A stretch of DNA of 64,000 nucleotides from Sphingobacterium sp. R2. Its GTDB lineage: Bacteria; Bacteroidota; Bacteroidia; Sphingobacteriales; Sphingobacteriaceae. Each line of letters starts with the position of its first letter. The stretch's first letter is position 1. The notes beneath the pieces were generated by a model that worked only from the letters and a program-made list of their open reading frames with translations, made no database searches and was not told the DNA's origin. A program made the position numbers and the translations under genes. Shown here piece by piece: positions 18,140 to 29,000 of the stretch. The stretch spans positions 3,410,001 through 3,474,000 of the forward strand of contig NZ_CP142884.1 of the NCBI RefSeq assembly GCF_040760075.1, in the 5' to 3' direction.

Positions 18140-21100
18140 CTAATTATCACTTATATTGATTTTCGTTGCGACATGCACATGGTTACCTAAATTTGCCTCT
18201 TCCTGATCCTGTTGACGGATAAAATCAATTAGTCGCTCCAATTCTCCGTTGGCATCATCCCACCATTTAATGGACCATATCCTATGGAATATAAATCCAT
18301 ATCTTTCAAGTTGCTCCTGGCGGAAGCTGTCCCAAGCGTAAGCCTCACGACTGTTATGGTATTTTGCGCCATCACATTCTATTGCGATTATTGGTTTGTG
18401 GCTTATTTTTGATTTTACAACGATATCAATCCTAAAACCGCCTAAGGAATGCTGCTGTTCTAAACGATCTGTGCCAATATGCTGTGCAAGTTGTTCAAAT
18501 ACTTCATCTTCAAACGGAGACTCGGACCCTAAGCTAAATTCCGCGGGTTCATACAGTTTATCTGTACAATACTGACTTAATAATTCAAGAATGCCCTTTC
18601 GCAAATCGTCATTCCCTTCACTTACCGCTTTCGCATAGGTAAAGTAAGCGTACATAATACCACGTCCTTTATTGCCATTCTGCTGGATAAGATTTGGGTA
18701 CTGACCAACATACTCCTGCGGGAAAGAAGTACATACATACACTTTAGACCGCGCTCGAGTAATGATTACATTCAACATGCGATGTCCCTTGCCCTGTATA
18801 ATCGGACCAAAGTTTTGACTAAAGGAGCCGTCGGCTTTTCGCCCAAATGTCGTTGAGAGAATGATAATATCCCGTTCGTCGCCCTGAATGTTTTCGAGAT
18901 TTTTAACAAAGAATGATTCTCCTGCCTGCGCCATTAAACTGTCGAATACAGGGTCATGCTGGCGAACTGCACTCAGTTCCTCCAGGATTAAGTTGCGTTG
19001 ATAGATATTGAACGTAGCAACACCTACGCTTGGGATACTATCTTTGGCATCCTTCATGATCTGTTGTAACAATTCGACCACTTTCAATGCCTCTTGCTTA
19101 TTTACTTGCCCTTCATATAATCCATCAATCTGTAAGTATTCGATAGGAGTGTAGTGCTCCTTTGCCGGAACAGGCATTAACCTATTTCCATAAAACGCAT
19201 GATTGGAGAAGTCGATGAGATACGGGTGTTTAGAGCGGTAATGGACTTTTAGATAAGATTCAACGAACCCCTTGTCTACCGCATAAGCGAGTAAGGATTC
19301 GCTATCTGCAAGGTTAAGCTGAGCAGCTTGTAGCGCAGTCCGATCTGAAAATTCATCTTCGGAGTCTTTTGTCTCATCATCAATTGGGTCAAGCAGCGCT
19401 CCACTTCCCTCGAAGTAAGAGGAGGGAGCCATCTGGTGCTTATCACCGGACACAATTTTAGCCTTCCCTCGGATCAGGGCCGCGTACGTATCTTCGAGAC
19501 GCAGCTGACTGGCCTCATCGAATATGACCACATCAAAAATTCCTTCCTGCAGCGGCAGTATCGAACTGCAGACGGAAGGATTGACCAATAGCACAGGAAA
19601 AAAATCTGTAAACAATTCAAATTCTCTGTTCACAATAGTGCGGAGTGAATTGCGACGCATTCCCTTAGCTCCCTTTTTGTTAAACAAACTATTTATGTTT
19701 TGTCCTCTTGATTTGAACTTTCCTACAGCGTCAGCCTGTTTTTCCGTCCACAAAGCAATAATGCTATTCAGCTGCGCATTATTAAACTCTTGTTTCTGCT
19801 GCTGATATTGTTTTAGTTGGTAATCGCTTTTTGGCAATTCCTGTGGTTCATTTGTCGTGAGTATCCAATACAAATACCAGCATTCAAAAGCATCAGCCCA
19901 ATGGTCTTTAAGATGTATGCTGATTCGGGTAATAAGCTTTTGTTGCACTTCGTCCACTGAAAGGAAAAATGATTTCCACTCATGATAGCTACGGAAATCA
20001 CTCACACGTTCATTGAACATTGTCATGGTATGCTTAATCGTATGACATAAGTCCTGTGCAGCCTGAAGACCTGTATACGGCAGAAATACCCCATTCGTTA
20101 TATTTCCTGTTAACTGGTTACTCTCAATATCGTCAAACGAGTTTTGTAGATTCCGATAGGCATCAGCGCGTGCCGCGTAATAGTCACGAAAATGATTAAA
20201 ATGCCTTAATTGGAAAGTAACTCTCTCAATTAGATAAGGTACTGCTTCAATCAAGCCGTTGATATCAGTAACTGGGGTTGTTGGAACGATATTGTAATCA
20301 GCGATCAGCATTTGCTCAATACTATCCAATTTTTGAAGTAGGGGAGCTACTTGCGCTTTTAGTTCACTCAGTTCAGTATGAAAATGATGATCATTAATAT
20401 TAGCCAAATAGCTATCTATCGTATAAGGATATTGTTCTTTCCAAGTCGCTGCTTTTTGTCGTAGTTCCTCAATATTGTTGAGATAAATGGATAAATCGGT
20501 CGTTTCCAAATGGTCGTTATATTGATGTTCAATATAATTTTTCTGAACATGGAATGATCTTACCTGCGCGATGCGATTCTTTAATTCAATTCTCGTTTGT
20601 TTTATTTGCTTATGCTTTCCCGAGAATATACTCAACAAGCTTGTTTTAAATTTTGCGGCACTACTATTATCTAATAAGTTATTACCATATTGCGCAATGC
20701 TTGACTCAGCGTAGCCAAGATAAGTTGATAGTGCATGGCTTAGCAATGAATAATAGCTGTTGTAATGTTGTTGCAAAGCATCATCATATTGCTTGAAAAA
20801 TTGTAGTGCTTTAATCCGAACAGATTGTAATCCTACGACAATTTCATTGATTCGCTGTTCCTGAGGAAAAGTAGAGGGTAATTCGTCTTCCTTCACTGAA
20901 TCTCCAATACAAAATGCTAAATAGGGCTTAAAATCTTGCTGCATTATTGCGGGGATGCCGCTCAAAAAATCATCAGCCCACTGCTTTCCAATTACTTGAA
21001 GTTCAGTAATAACCTGCTCAATAGTTGGAATTTGTTTATGAGCGTATGCAATAAAATCTTCAATTCTTACACGTGATGGTCCAACCTGTTGATCTAAAAA

Positions 21101-22648
21101 TAGATCGTCTGATAGTGGGCTAAATATGGAATGAACTTGATGCGATTGTTTATATAAATTATGGCTATGCTTCAAAACAACCAGTGTCCTTTCCAGTTCT
21201 GTGTCATCCTGAGCAAAATTAAAGTCCTCTTTCGATATAATATTCTTGAGCGGCACTTGGTTAAAGTTTTTTAATAAAGCCAAATACCGTCCGACGATCT
21301 GCGGCCAACTTTTATCTCCGTAGACCGTTTCAGCTAAGGCAGCATGCTGTGCGTTGATACGTTCAGCTGATTCCTTGAGTTTTGACTTTATCGTATCATA
21401 CTGGTTTTGAGCCTGCCTTACTGAGATGTGAAACGGAACTGCGATCTGACGTTCTCTGACAGAATCTACGATTGCTTCACGGGCATCGTTCACATCATCA
21501 ATTACACCTACTAGAGCGCCGATCTGAGGATTTGTACGTTCGATATTTGCCTTGATCACATCAAGCGCTGTTTTCTTTTCGCAGACGACCAGACACTTTA
21601 GTCCATTGGCAAGAGCATTTGTTATCAGTGCAGTTAATGATTGACTTTTGCCCGTCCCTGGAGGGCCTTGAATTATTTGATTCGGTTCATTTCCGAGAGC
21701 ACTTATTATGGCCTGTTGGCTTGGGTCGGTCTCTACGGCACTGAAAGGTGTCGTCGATAGATTTTCCACTTTAAGCTCATCAAATTCAAAAGTATCGAAG
21801 CGATCCAATAAGCGGGAAATGTCGGTGATAATACTCTCTTTTTGCGCTCTGAACAAACCAAAAATACCACCAAAATGAATGTAAGCTTTGTTATTGGCGA
21901 TAGCATCTATCTGGGATGCTTCGGGTAATACGTTAATAGCTGTTTCAAAGTTTTTGCGTAGCACCTCAAGTATCTGCTCTATACTATTCGCATTGAGCGC
22001 TTCCAGTACTTCAGCACAAGCATTCACTAGTTCGTTGCTATCAATCAGTGAGTCTTCTAAGGCTTCATTAGCAAGATTGGGGAGAGTAATATCATCTTCA
22101 CTTTTGATAAAAGAAAGGAGGACCTCGTTGATACTAATGGGGTGAATATCTGAATCCACTATTTTTCCATTCGCTTGAACCACCTTATTTCGCAAAAACG
22201 ACCATTCATTGACTTTGTTTTTAGATTTAACGGCCTCTAGTTGCCAAATGAATAATGGGGCTTTTATGATTTTCGAGGGGTCTTTTGAAGATCTTTTTAT
22301 AAGAATAGGATAGCCGAATCCGAGGGTCTTCATCCCATGTTCTTTAAAATAATCTTCATTTTCTATGATGATCGAGTTCAGTCGTTTCGAAATTAAGGTC
22401 AGTTTCTTTTGAGTTTCCGCATCTTTCTCATTAAGGTCTATTGTATCAAATGAAATCTTAAATTCAACGTGTGCTTTGGTCAACAACGTATCCAAAAATA
22501 ATTTGGCGAGGCCATCCTCGATGAGGTCAAGCTGCTGGAGGTCTAACCGGGTGGCCAACCGCCCTGGCAATGCATTTAAATGAATAGAGCGCGCGTTGCC
22601 GCCTTTTAATTTACTCTGTAATGATTGCAGGAAAATCTTGGATGACAT
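18140..22648 (-). CDS. Superfamily-1 helicase with C-terminal Vsr/DUF559-like nuclease, probable antiphage protein
   Basis: 1502 residues from the ATG at 22648 (MSSKIFLQSL); an ATG 75 nt further up only adds an unlikely AT-rich leader. The order is an N-terminal DUF4011-like region (about 1-310), an SF1 AAA domain with Walker A GPPGTGKS (about 328-335), a long helical insert (about 430-940), Walker B VVIFDEASQL (about 1040), helicase motifs QGDERDIIILSTTFGR and NVIITRARSKVYVCTS, then a C-terminal PD-(D/E)XK-type nuclease of the Vsr/MTES_1575/DUF559 group (IAIECDGAKYH, about 1420; FIFHRIWSIKWW). The same architecture, DUF4011-helicase-Vsr, is known in the antiphage protein Hhe. It is solitary, flanked by a strong terminator and no partner gene. 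The defence role is inferred from architecture. Confidence 0.85.
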   Translation of the reverse strand: MSSKIFLQSLQSKLKGGNARSIHLNALPGRLATRLDLQQLDLIEDGLAKLFLDTLLTKAHVEFKISFDTIDLNEKDAETQKKLTLISKRLNSIIIENEDYFKEHGMKTLGFGYPILIKRSSKDPSKIIKAPLFIWQLEAVKSKNKVNEWSFLRNKVVQANGKIVDSDIHPISINEVLLSFIKSEDDITLPNLANEALEDSLIDSNELVNACAEVLEALNANSIEQILEVLRKNFETAINVLPEASQIDAIANNKAYIHFGGIFGLFRAQKESIITDISRLLDRFDTFEFDELKVENLSTTPFSAVETDPSQQAIISALGNEPNQIIQGPPGTGKSQSLTALITNALANGLKCLVVCEKKTALDVIKANIERTNPQIGALVGVIDDVNDAREAIVDSVRERQIAVPFHISVRQAQNQYDTIKSKLKESAERINAQHAALAETVYGDKSWPQIVGRYLALLKNFNQVPLKNIISKEDFNFAQDDTELERTLVVLKHSHNLYKQSHQVHSIFSPLSDDLFLDQQVGPSRVRIEDFIAYAHKQIPTIEQVITELQVIGKQWADDFLSGIPAIMQQDFKPYLAFCIGDSVKEDELPSTFPQEQRINEIVVGLQSVRIKALQFFKQYDDALQQHYNSYYSLLSHALSTYLGYAESSIAQYGNNLLDNSSAAKFKTSLLSIFSGKHKQIKQTRIELKNRIAQVRSFHVQKNYIEHQYNDHLETTDLSIYLNNIEELRQKAATWKEQYPYTIDSYLANINDHHFHTELSELKAQVAPLLQKLDSIEQMLIADYNIVPTTPVTDINGLIEAVPYLIERVTFQLRHFNHFRDYYAARADAYRNLQNSFDDIESNQLTGNITNGVFLPYTGLQAAQDLCHTIKHTMTMFNERVSDFRSYHEWKSFFLSVDEVQQKLITRISIHLKDHWADAFECWYLYWILTTNEPQELPKSDYQLKQYQQQKQEFNNAQLNSIIALWTEKQADAVGKFKSRGQNINSLFNKKGAKGMRRNSLRTIVNREFELFTDFFPVLLVNPSVCSSILPLQEGIFDVVIFDEASQLRLEDTYAALIRGKAKIVSGDKHQMAPSSYFEGSGALLDPIDDETKDSEDEFSDRTALQAAQLNLADSESLLAYAVDKGFVESYLKVHYRSKHPYLIDFSNHAFYGNRLMPVPAKEHYTPIEYLQIDGLYEGQVNKQEALKVVELLQQIMKDAKDSIPSVGVATFNIYQRNLILEELSAVRQHDPVFDSLMAQAGESFFVKNLENIQGDERDIIILSTTFGRKADGSFSQNFGPIIQGKGHRMLNVIITRARSKVYVCTSFPQEYVGQYPNLIQQNGNKGRGIMYAYFTYAKAVSEGNDDLRKGILELLSQYCTDKLYEPAEFSLGSESPFEDEVFEQLAQHIGTDRLEQQHSLGGFRIDIVVKSKISHKPIIAIECDGAKYHNSREAYAWDSFRQEQLERYGFIFHRIWSIKWWDDANGELERLIDFIRQQDQEEANLGNHVHVATKINISDN

Positions 22649-22986
22649 AACTGTAATATTTGTATTTATCCTAATATACAAATATTCGGTATAATCAGCA
22701 ATGGAATCAAATTGCCTAACCAAAGCAGGTCAACAATTTTGGTACACACCTTTTCCTATTTAAAATAAACTTTTCTACCAATTCCAGAGAAGTAAGTTTG
22801 TTTGTGCCCTAGATTTTTGCCTTTCGTACACATGGACTGTTAGATCAATAAATCATTAAAATATGGGTTGGAAGGTCAAATTCAAAGTTTAAAGTGGTTT
22901 TTTAATGACCAGTATTTAACGCATAAACTGTGTTATATTTGGTTTATGCATTTTATTCTATACATTAGTTGTGTAATACCTGTCGC
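22649..22986. other. Intergenic region upstream of the helicase gene
   Basis: No gene seen. It contains the helicase promoter and the 3' side of the DUF4382-like gene. An 8-bp inverted repeat (22921-22928 with 22942-22949) is present without a useful T-run. Confidence 0.5.
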
Positions 22987-23544
22987 TTAATCCAGTACTG
23001 CGGTGAGATTAGGATTAATTACAAATTTGCCTTCTGCCGTCTCTTGGATAAAATCTGACAGATTAATATGAAGCATTAATGTATGGTTTTCATTCGGTAA
23101 AAGCTTACTGTCGGCTGCGATATTCACCGCGATAATTTGTGCTTGTGGCGTGTGTAAAGCATAGGGAAGGTCATCTATGATTATTTCATTCCCTGTAGGG
23201 GCTACCTTTAGCATAACTTCCTGTAGCGTGCCATGGGGCACATACCCACCCGCGACGATGCTATCCTTTCGAATTCCCAGGATGTTTACCCTTTTATTTG
23301 CCTCGATTTTTCCGCCACCTGCAGACGTGCGGGTCCATAGCTGTTGGATCTCGAGGTGGACTGCATCATACGGATCACCTACACTTTTTACCTTCACTTT
23401 TAAGTGCGCCTGCTCGGGTGCGGGGCTATCGTCCTCATGGCAGCTAACTAAAAGTATGAGGAGGGCCACGCCCATAAGATACAAGAGGGTAGAAACCCTG
23501 CTGGCGGTTAACTTTGTGTCTTTTCTACTAAAAATAAGGGTCAT
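22987..23544 (-). CDS. DUF4382-like lipoprotein
   Basis: 185 residues. A hydrophobic signal ends in lipobox LVSC (Cys35). The single domain looks like DUF4382: LKVKVKSVGDPYDAVHLEIQ near the front, and LMLHINLSDFI with KFVINPNLTAVLD at the end. These are secreted immunoglobulin-like proteins of unknown role in Bacteroidota, often single genes. No operon partner is visible. The start is set by the only ATG before the hydrophobic stretch; a later ATG at codon 24 would shorten the signal but still give a lipoprotein. Confidence 0.75.
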   Translation of the reverse strand: MTLIFSRKDTKLTASRVSTLLYLMGVALLILLVSCHEDDSPAPEQAHLKVKVKSVGDPYDAVHLEIQQLWTRTSAGGGKIEANKRVNILGIRKDSIVAGGYVPHGTLQEVMLKVAPTGNEIIIDDLPYALHTPQAQIIAVNIAADSKLLPNENHTLMLHINLSDFIQETAEGKFVINPNLTAVLD

Positions 23545-23851
23545 AATTGTTTTTTAAGTTGAACACAAGGGAAGTCGGCATCGTTTGTTTTTTTTAAAAT
23601 AGGATGATTAGTGAACCTAATTACACTATACCCACCCCATTTGATCTGCTAAAGGCAAATTGTTGAGGTAATAAAAAGACAATTCAACAGATCGATAGCA
23701 GGTATTAGTTATACGTTTCATTTGACACGAGTAAAAAAAAAATAGATCCAGTGTAACTAAATGGAGAAAGCTCCTCGACTGTTATAACCGATCGAAAAAT
23801 CACTGCTAATATTCCTTTACAAGTAATGTCTGTTGACGACATCAAGGGCTA

Positions 23852-23959
23852 ATGGGATTTGGTACGGCACCGTATGAAATTATAAGCTTGTTAATTATTG
23901 CAGAAAAACTCAAAGTTGCACCTACTAGACCTGCCGCTCAATATATAGAAGATAAATAA
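23852..23959 (+). pseudogene. Possible C-terminal remnant of an unknown protein
   Basis: The frame reads MGFGTAPYEIISLL and continues to APTRPAAQYIEDK, then stop. The composition is protein-like rather than AT-rich noise, but nothing upstream in frame continues it. I cannot name the family. It may equally be chance. Confidence 0.25.
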
Positions 23960-24015
23960 GTAAATTCTACAATTTCATTTATTCCAAGTGTAATACATTG
24001 TTATCGCTTTTATTC

Positions 24016-24043
24016 TTGAATAAGAAGATTTTTTTTAGCTTTG
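24016..24043 (+). promoter_or_regulatory. Promoter candidate for the ECF sigma gene
   Basis: TTG at 24016-24018, a 17-nt spacer and TAGCTTTG at 24036-24043 form a good -33/-7 pair of the Bacteroidota housekeeping type. The start codon follows 17 nt later, so the leader is short. Confidence 0.5.
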
Positions 24044-24060
24044 CTTTACAATCTGCCTAA

Positions 24061-24651
24061 ATGCTTAATTATAAAAAATATAGCGACTATGATCTCCTGA
24101 ACCTCTTCAATACCGATGATGAGCGCGTGTTAATAGAAATTTATGACCGATACTGGGATAAGATGTTGGCTGTTGCATGTAATCGCTTGGGCAATCTGCA
24201 GGAAGCTGAAGAATGTGTGCAGGATGTGCTTTGTAAACTTTGGAAACTTCGCTCAACTTTCAGTTTGCAAAATGAAAAACTATCCAGTTACCTAGCACGG
24301 GCAGTCCGCAATCAGACCTTCAACATCATCTATCAGAATAAGCAGAAACGCCAAAAATTAGCAGGATACAGCCCGCAAGAGGATGTCATCGATTCCATTT
24401 CGCCAGAGCGGAAACTTATCATTCAGGAGCTCCAACAACAGATTGATAAGGCCATCAAAAACTTGCCGCCACAGTGTCAGCTTGTTTTTGTTATGAACAA
24501 AAATGAAGGCCTCACAACGAAAGAGATCGCTGACAAGCTCAATTTGTCAGAAAATACGGTCAAATCCCACCTTAAAAAAGCGAAAAAAGATCTAGGAAAC
24601 AATACCGAATTTCTTACAATCATTGTTTTTTTCTCGATTTACCTTCGCTAA
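24061..24651 (+). CDS. ECF-type RNA polymerase sigma factor (FecI-like)
   Basis: 196 residues. Region 2 (about 10-80) has IEIYDRYWDKMLAVA and EAEECVQDVLCKLWKLR. Region 4 (about 125-180) has LPPQCQLVFVMNKNEGLTTK and LNLSENTVKSHLKKAKKDLG. It is followed 88 nt later by a FecR anti-sigma gene and then by an STN-containing SusC gene, the standard trans-envelope signalling set. When the SusC transporter is loaded, FecR releases the sigma factor, which then transcribes the transport operon. Confidence 0.93.
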   Translation: MLNYKKYSDYDLLNLFNTDDERVLIEIYDRYWDKMLAVACNRLGNLQEAEECVQDVLCKLWKLRSTFSLQNEKLSSYLARAVRNQTFNIIYQNKQKRQKLAGYSPQEDVIDSISPERKLIIQELQQQIDKAIKNLPPQCQLVFVMNKNEGLTTKEIADKLNLSENTVKSHLKKAKKDLGNNTEFLTIIVFFSIYLR

Positions 24652-24739
24652 TAAAAAAAATTGTTGGGCAGACTCACCCTACCCATCTTTTTTACTGTCT
24701 ATTTAGATAGGAAACACCCTTACTACCAATTTTTAATTC

Positions 24740-25897
24740 ATGCATAACGATCTTAATTATATAGAAGATTTAATAGTCAAATTTCAGACGGGTATAATTT
24801 CTCCGCAGGAATTGGCCGAACTCACGGAATGGTACAACAGTTATTCGGACGAGGAGGTGACCATCGTTACTGATGAGCCTTTGCAAAAGGAACAGGTCCG
24901 AGAGCGTATGCTGAGCGGTCTACTCACCAAGATCAGGATCGATCAGCCAGCAGTTAAAACCAATGTTTATAGGATGCAGGCGAAACTTTGGGCTGCTTCT
25001 GTAGCCGTGTTGTTGATACTTTCATTGTTGGCCTGGTTTGGAATTAACAGAAATAAGCACGTGAAATCTCCGGATTTTGCAGTACAGTCCTCCTCAGATA
25101 CTATTTTGCCCGGTGGGCCCCGGGCAGTTCTCCTTTTAGCGGACGGGCAAAAGGTCGTGCTAGATACTGCACAAGACGGAATTGTTGTGGATGGTGCGAT
25201 TCATTATGCAGACGGAAGAAGCTTAGCGAGTAATGTCGATCTGGATAAGATGAGCGATTTGCAATTGTATGTTCCCAAAGGTGGCGTCTATCACATTACC
25301 TTATCAGACGGTACACAGGTCTGGTTAAACTCCGATTCACGATTACGTTATCCCGCAAAGTTCGCATCTACTGAAAGAGAAGTGGCGCTAGATGGAGAAG
25401 CATTTTTTATGGTAAAAGGGCAGTTCAGCACGAAAGGACAGCGTATTCCTTTTTTCGTAAAGACCCAAAGGCAGACCGTAGAGGTCCTCGGTACACAATT
25501 CAATGTCAACGGATACTCCACGCAGGCATTTGCAAAAACAACCTTGTTGGAAGGCAAAGTCAATATCCATGTAGCTGACCAAAGAATTATTCTGAAACCG
25601 GGACAGCAGGCCAGCACCCGCGGAAATCTGACAAAAATAAAAACTTTAGATGCGCAGATGGAGATTGCCTGGAAGGAGGGCAAATTTAATTTTGACGGTA
25701 AATCCTTTGAAGAAACAATGGCTGAAATAGGTCGTTGGTATGATTTAACGATTAAGTATAACGGCAAGATACCAAACGTCGAATTGGTGGGGGATGCCTA
25801 TCGCAATGAAAAAATTAACCTTGTACTGCGGTTGCTGGATGCCGCAGATGTTCGTTACCAACTGGATATCCACAAGCGAGAGCTTATTATTTATTAA
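24740..25897 (+). CDS. FecR-family anti-sigma factor
   Basis: 385 residues. A cytoplasmic N-terminal part of about 80 residues binds the sigma factor. One transmembrane helix follows (WAASVAVLLILSLLAWF, about 88-105). The periplasmic FecR domain has VPKGGVYHITLSDGTQVWLN and REVALDGEAFF, and the C-terminal DUF4974 domain has KSFEETMAEIGRWYDL. It couples the STN domain of the downstream SusC protein to the upstream sigma factor. The order sigma-FecR-SusC is textbook. Confidence 0.94.
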   Translation: MHNDLNYIEDLIVKFQTGIISPQELAELTEWYNSYSDEEVTIVTDEPLQKEQVRERMLSGLLTKIRIDQPAVKTNVYRMQAKLWAASVAVLLILSLLAWFGINRNKHVKSPDFAVQSSSDTILPGGPRAVLLLADGQKVVLDTAQDGIVVDGAIHYADGRSLASNVDLDKMSDLQLYVPKGGVYHITLSDGTQVWLNSDSRLRYPAKFASTEREVALDGEAFFMVKGQFSTKGQRIPFFVKTQRQTVEVLGTQFNVNGYSTQAFAKTTLLEGKVNIHVADQRIILKPGQQASTRGNLTKIKTLDAQMEIAWKEGKFNFDGKSFEETMAEIGRWYDLTIKYNGKIPNVELVGDAYRNEKINLVLRLLDAADVRYQLDIHKRELIIY

Positions 25898-25967
25898 AAA
25901 AACTATTTACCTAAACTACGATGATGATGAGACAGACCTATTGACCAGAAAGAGAGCCGAATAAAAG

Positions 25968-25996
25968 AAGGAAAGGACGGCCATCCTTTCCTTTGA
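25968..25996 (+). terminator. Hairpin between FecR and SusC genes
   Basis: The arms AAGGAAAGGA (25968-25977) and TCCTTTCCTT (25984-25993) pair perfectly around 6 nt. The following TGATTAT is only partly U-rich, so it may be an incomplete terminator separating the regulators from the transport genes. Confidence 0.5.
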
Positions 25997-26066
25997 TTAT
26001 CGGTTGCACCAAAACCAAACCAACTTAATTAGCAGATTTTGCACTAACCAAACCCACGTAAATTTA

Positions 26067-29000
26067 ATGAATAAAAATTACTTATTAAAAGTGATGAGAA
26101 TTACACTATTCTTACTATTGACTGGAATATGCGCTGTGAGTGCTAAAAGTTATTCACAACAAATTACCTTCAAAGGCCGTAATGTTTCCCTGGAGACAGT
26201 GATTCAAGCCATTCGCCAGCAAACGGGCTATAGCATTTTCAGTACCAAGCATGCCCTAAGCAGTACTGTGCCTCTTACGATAGACGTCAAAAATATGGAA
26301 CTGGATCATTTTCTCAGCATAGTGACGCGCAATCAGCCTGTAACGTATCAGGTAGAAGATCGAACGATTTCTTTTTTTAATTCAGAAAAAAACAATCCGA
26401 AAATCCAGTCCGCTGAAATTTTTACTCAACAGCAACGCATTACCGGAAGAGTTATCCATGCCGAGTCAGGTGAGCGCATTGAGCGTGTCACTGTACAGAT
26501 AAAGGGAACAAATAGGGTAACGACCACCGATGCAGAAGGGCTGTTTCAGTTGCTTGCTACAAGCCTACAAGACGAAAACCTTATTATACTATTCCGTCAC
26601 CTCGGTATGAAACCTAAAGAAGTTGTTTACAGCGGTCAAAAGTTTCTTGACGTAAAACTTGAACCCGCTGCTGCTACTGAAATCAAAGATGTTGTTGTTA
26701 CAGGGATCTACCAACGTAACAAGGAAAGTTTTACCGGCTCTTCCTCCACTTATACAGCCAAGGAATTGAAGATGGTGGGTAATCAGAATGTATTGCAGAG
26801 CCTTAAAACCTTGGATCCCTCTTTCGCCATTGTGGATAATAACCAGTTTGGATCTGATCCGAATCGCTTACCCGATATCGAGATTAGGGGCAAAAGCAGT
26901 GTGATTGGCATCACTGACGAATACAGTTCCAACCCCAATCAGCCACTTTTTATTTTAGACGGTTTTGAGAGTACGTTGGCCGTGATAGCGGATCTCAGTA
27001 TGGATCGTGTCGAAAGCATCACTTTACTCAAGGATGCCGCCGCGTCGGCCATTTACGGCTCTAAAGCCGCCAATGGGGTGGTGGTGGTTGAAACAAAACG
27101 CCCTATACCCGGACAGCTACGGATCAACTATACACTCAATGGTAGCGTTAGCTTTGCAGACCTCACTGACTACAACCTCATGAATGCTGAAGAAAAATTA
27201 CAATTTGAGTTGTTGTCTGGCTTCTATGGCATGCTCGATGACAAAGGGCAGATTATATTAGGGGCTAATCCCGTCAGTGAAGCTAATTATTTAGAGCGCT
27301 TAAGAGAAGTGCGCCGCGGTGTCAATACCTATTGGGCAAACGAACCCTTGCGCACTGCGGTTAATCAACGGCATACACTTTTTGCAGAAGGTGGCGACCA
27401 AAGCTTACGGTATAGCGTTTCTGTTAACCATGGTATTGTCAACGGCGTCATGAAAGCTTCAGACCGAAAGACAACTAACGGCAATATTCGTCTCTTGTAT
27501 CGAAAAGGAGATTTATCATTTACCAATTCATTGAGTATTGACCATGTAGTGGCGAATAAGGAAGTTTCTCCTTTTTCCACATTTTCGAGGGCCAATCCCT
27601 ATCATCGCAAATACGATGAAAATGGAAATCTCAAAATGGTATTGGAAGACTTTAGCGCGAGTCGCTCCGGTTATGATCCAATTTATAGCCCTTTTTACGA
27701 CCTCAACAATTTGAACATAAATACACAGGGATCCGAGGGTTTTACCAATAATTTTGAGATCGAGTGGCGCATGTTGCCCGAGTTGCGGGCAAGAGGGCGT
27801 TTTGGTCTGCGCAGTTTAAATTTGCACGATGAAATATTCCGCTCGCCCTTCAATGTGGAATTCGTGGGTACAGACCAATTGCAAAAAGGATCCTATCAGG
27901 AAAACAATGGTAAGAATGTGAATTATGACGGCGATTTTAGTCTCACCTATGGGAAGCTCTTCGCAGACAAACATATGCTCAATGCGGTACTGGGAGCACG
28001 AATGGAGCAGGCCACTAACAAACGTAGTAGTTATCAGGTCCGAGGGTTTATTGATGATGAGTTCTCAAACCCAAATTTCGCTTTAGGCTATCCCGAAGGA
28101 CAACGTGCGGACTACACGCAATCCAAGCGGCGTGGTGCTAGCTTCTTTATGAATATGGGCTATTCTTACGATAAACGCTATCTGTTGGATGCGACCTTAA
28201 GATCTGACGGTTCTTCGGTATTTGGATCCGAACGTCAGCTTTCGACCATATGGTCTTTAGGTTTAGCCTGGAACGCACATAACGAAAGCTTTTTCAACCA
28301 GTTTCATTGGATTGATCAATTGCGTTTGAGAGCTACGATTGGTAATCCCGGTAATCAGAATTTCGACGATTATATATCGATGCGTGTTTACCGTTATAAT
28401 AATGAAAACCGTAATCCCTTTGGGGCGAGTACAATTATCAGCAATATGGGCAATAGCGGACTACGCTGGCAGACAACGTTGGACCGCAATTTAGGCCTGG
28501 ATCTTACGACATTTAAAAGCCGACTTCGCCTCAATCTCGATTATTTTGTAAAGAGTACAGATCCCTTATTGGTGCTTGTTTCATTACCCACCTCTACAGG
28601 TGTAAATACAGTGGCTAAAAATATGGGCGCACAGGTTACCCATGGTTTTACAATAGCTGGAGATTACACATTGCTTCGACGAGAGCAATTCAACTGGCGT
28701 GTCAACCTAAATATGCGACAGCTAAAAGCAGAATATCAAAATATTGGCAATCAGCTCAACAATTTTAACGAGGCCAATAAAAGCCGTAATCTCATCCGCT
28801 ATTATGACGGAGGCAGTCCATCTGACCTTTGGGCCGTGCGGTCTTTGGGTATCGATCCCGCGACCGGACGGGAGGTCTTCCTAAATAAGAATGACCAACA
28901 GACTTTTGTGCATGATTACAGCGATGAAGTCGTTGTGGGAAACAGCGATCCCGACCTCGAAGGAATATTAGGTACCAGCTTCTACTACAAGGGTTTTTCG

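Larger units (their letters stand above)
23545..24060. other. Long intergenic region before the ECF sigma gene
   Basis: 516 bp with no intact gene. It contains a 35-codon open frame (23852-23959) with ordinary-looking composition that may be the tail of a lost gene, and the promoter-like element at 24016-24043. Confidence 0.5.

Noticed and set aside
22921..22949. Inverted repeat GCATAAAC / GTTTATGC as a terminator
   Set aside because: No T-run follows on either strand and the stem is AT-rich.
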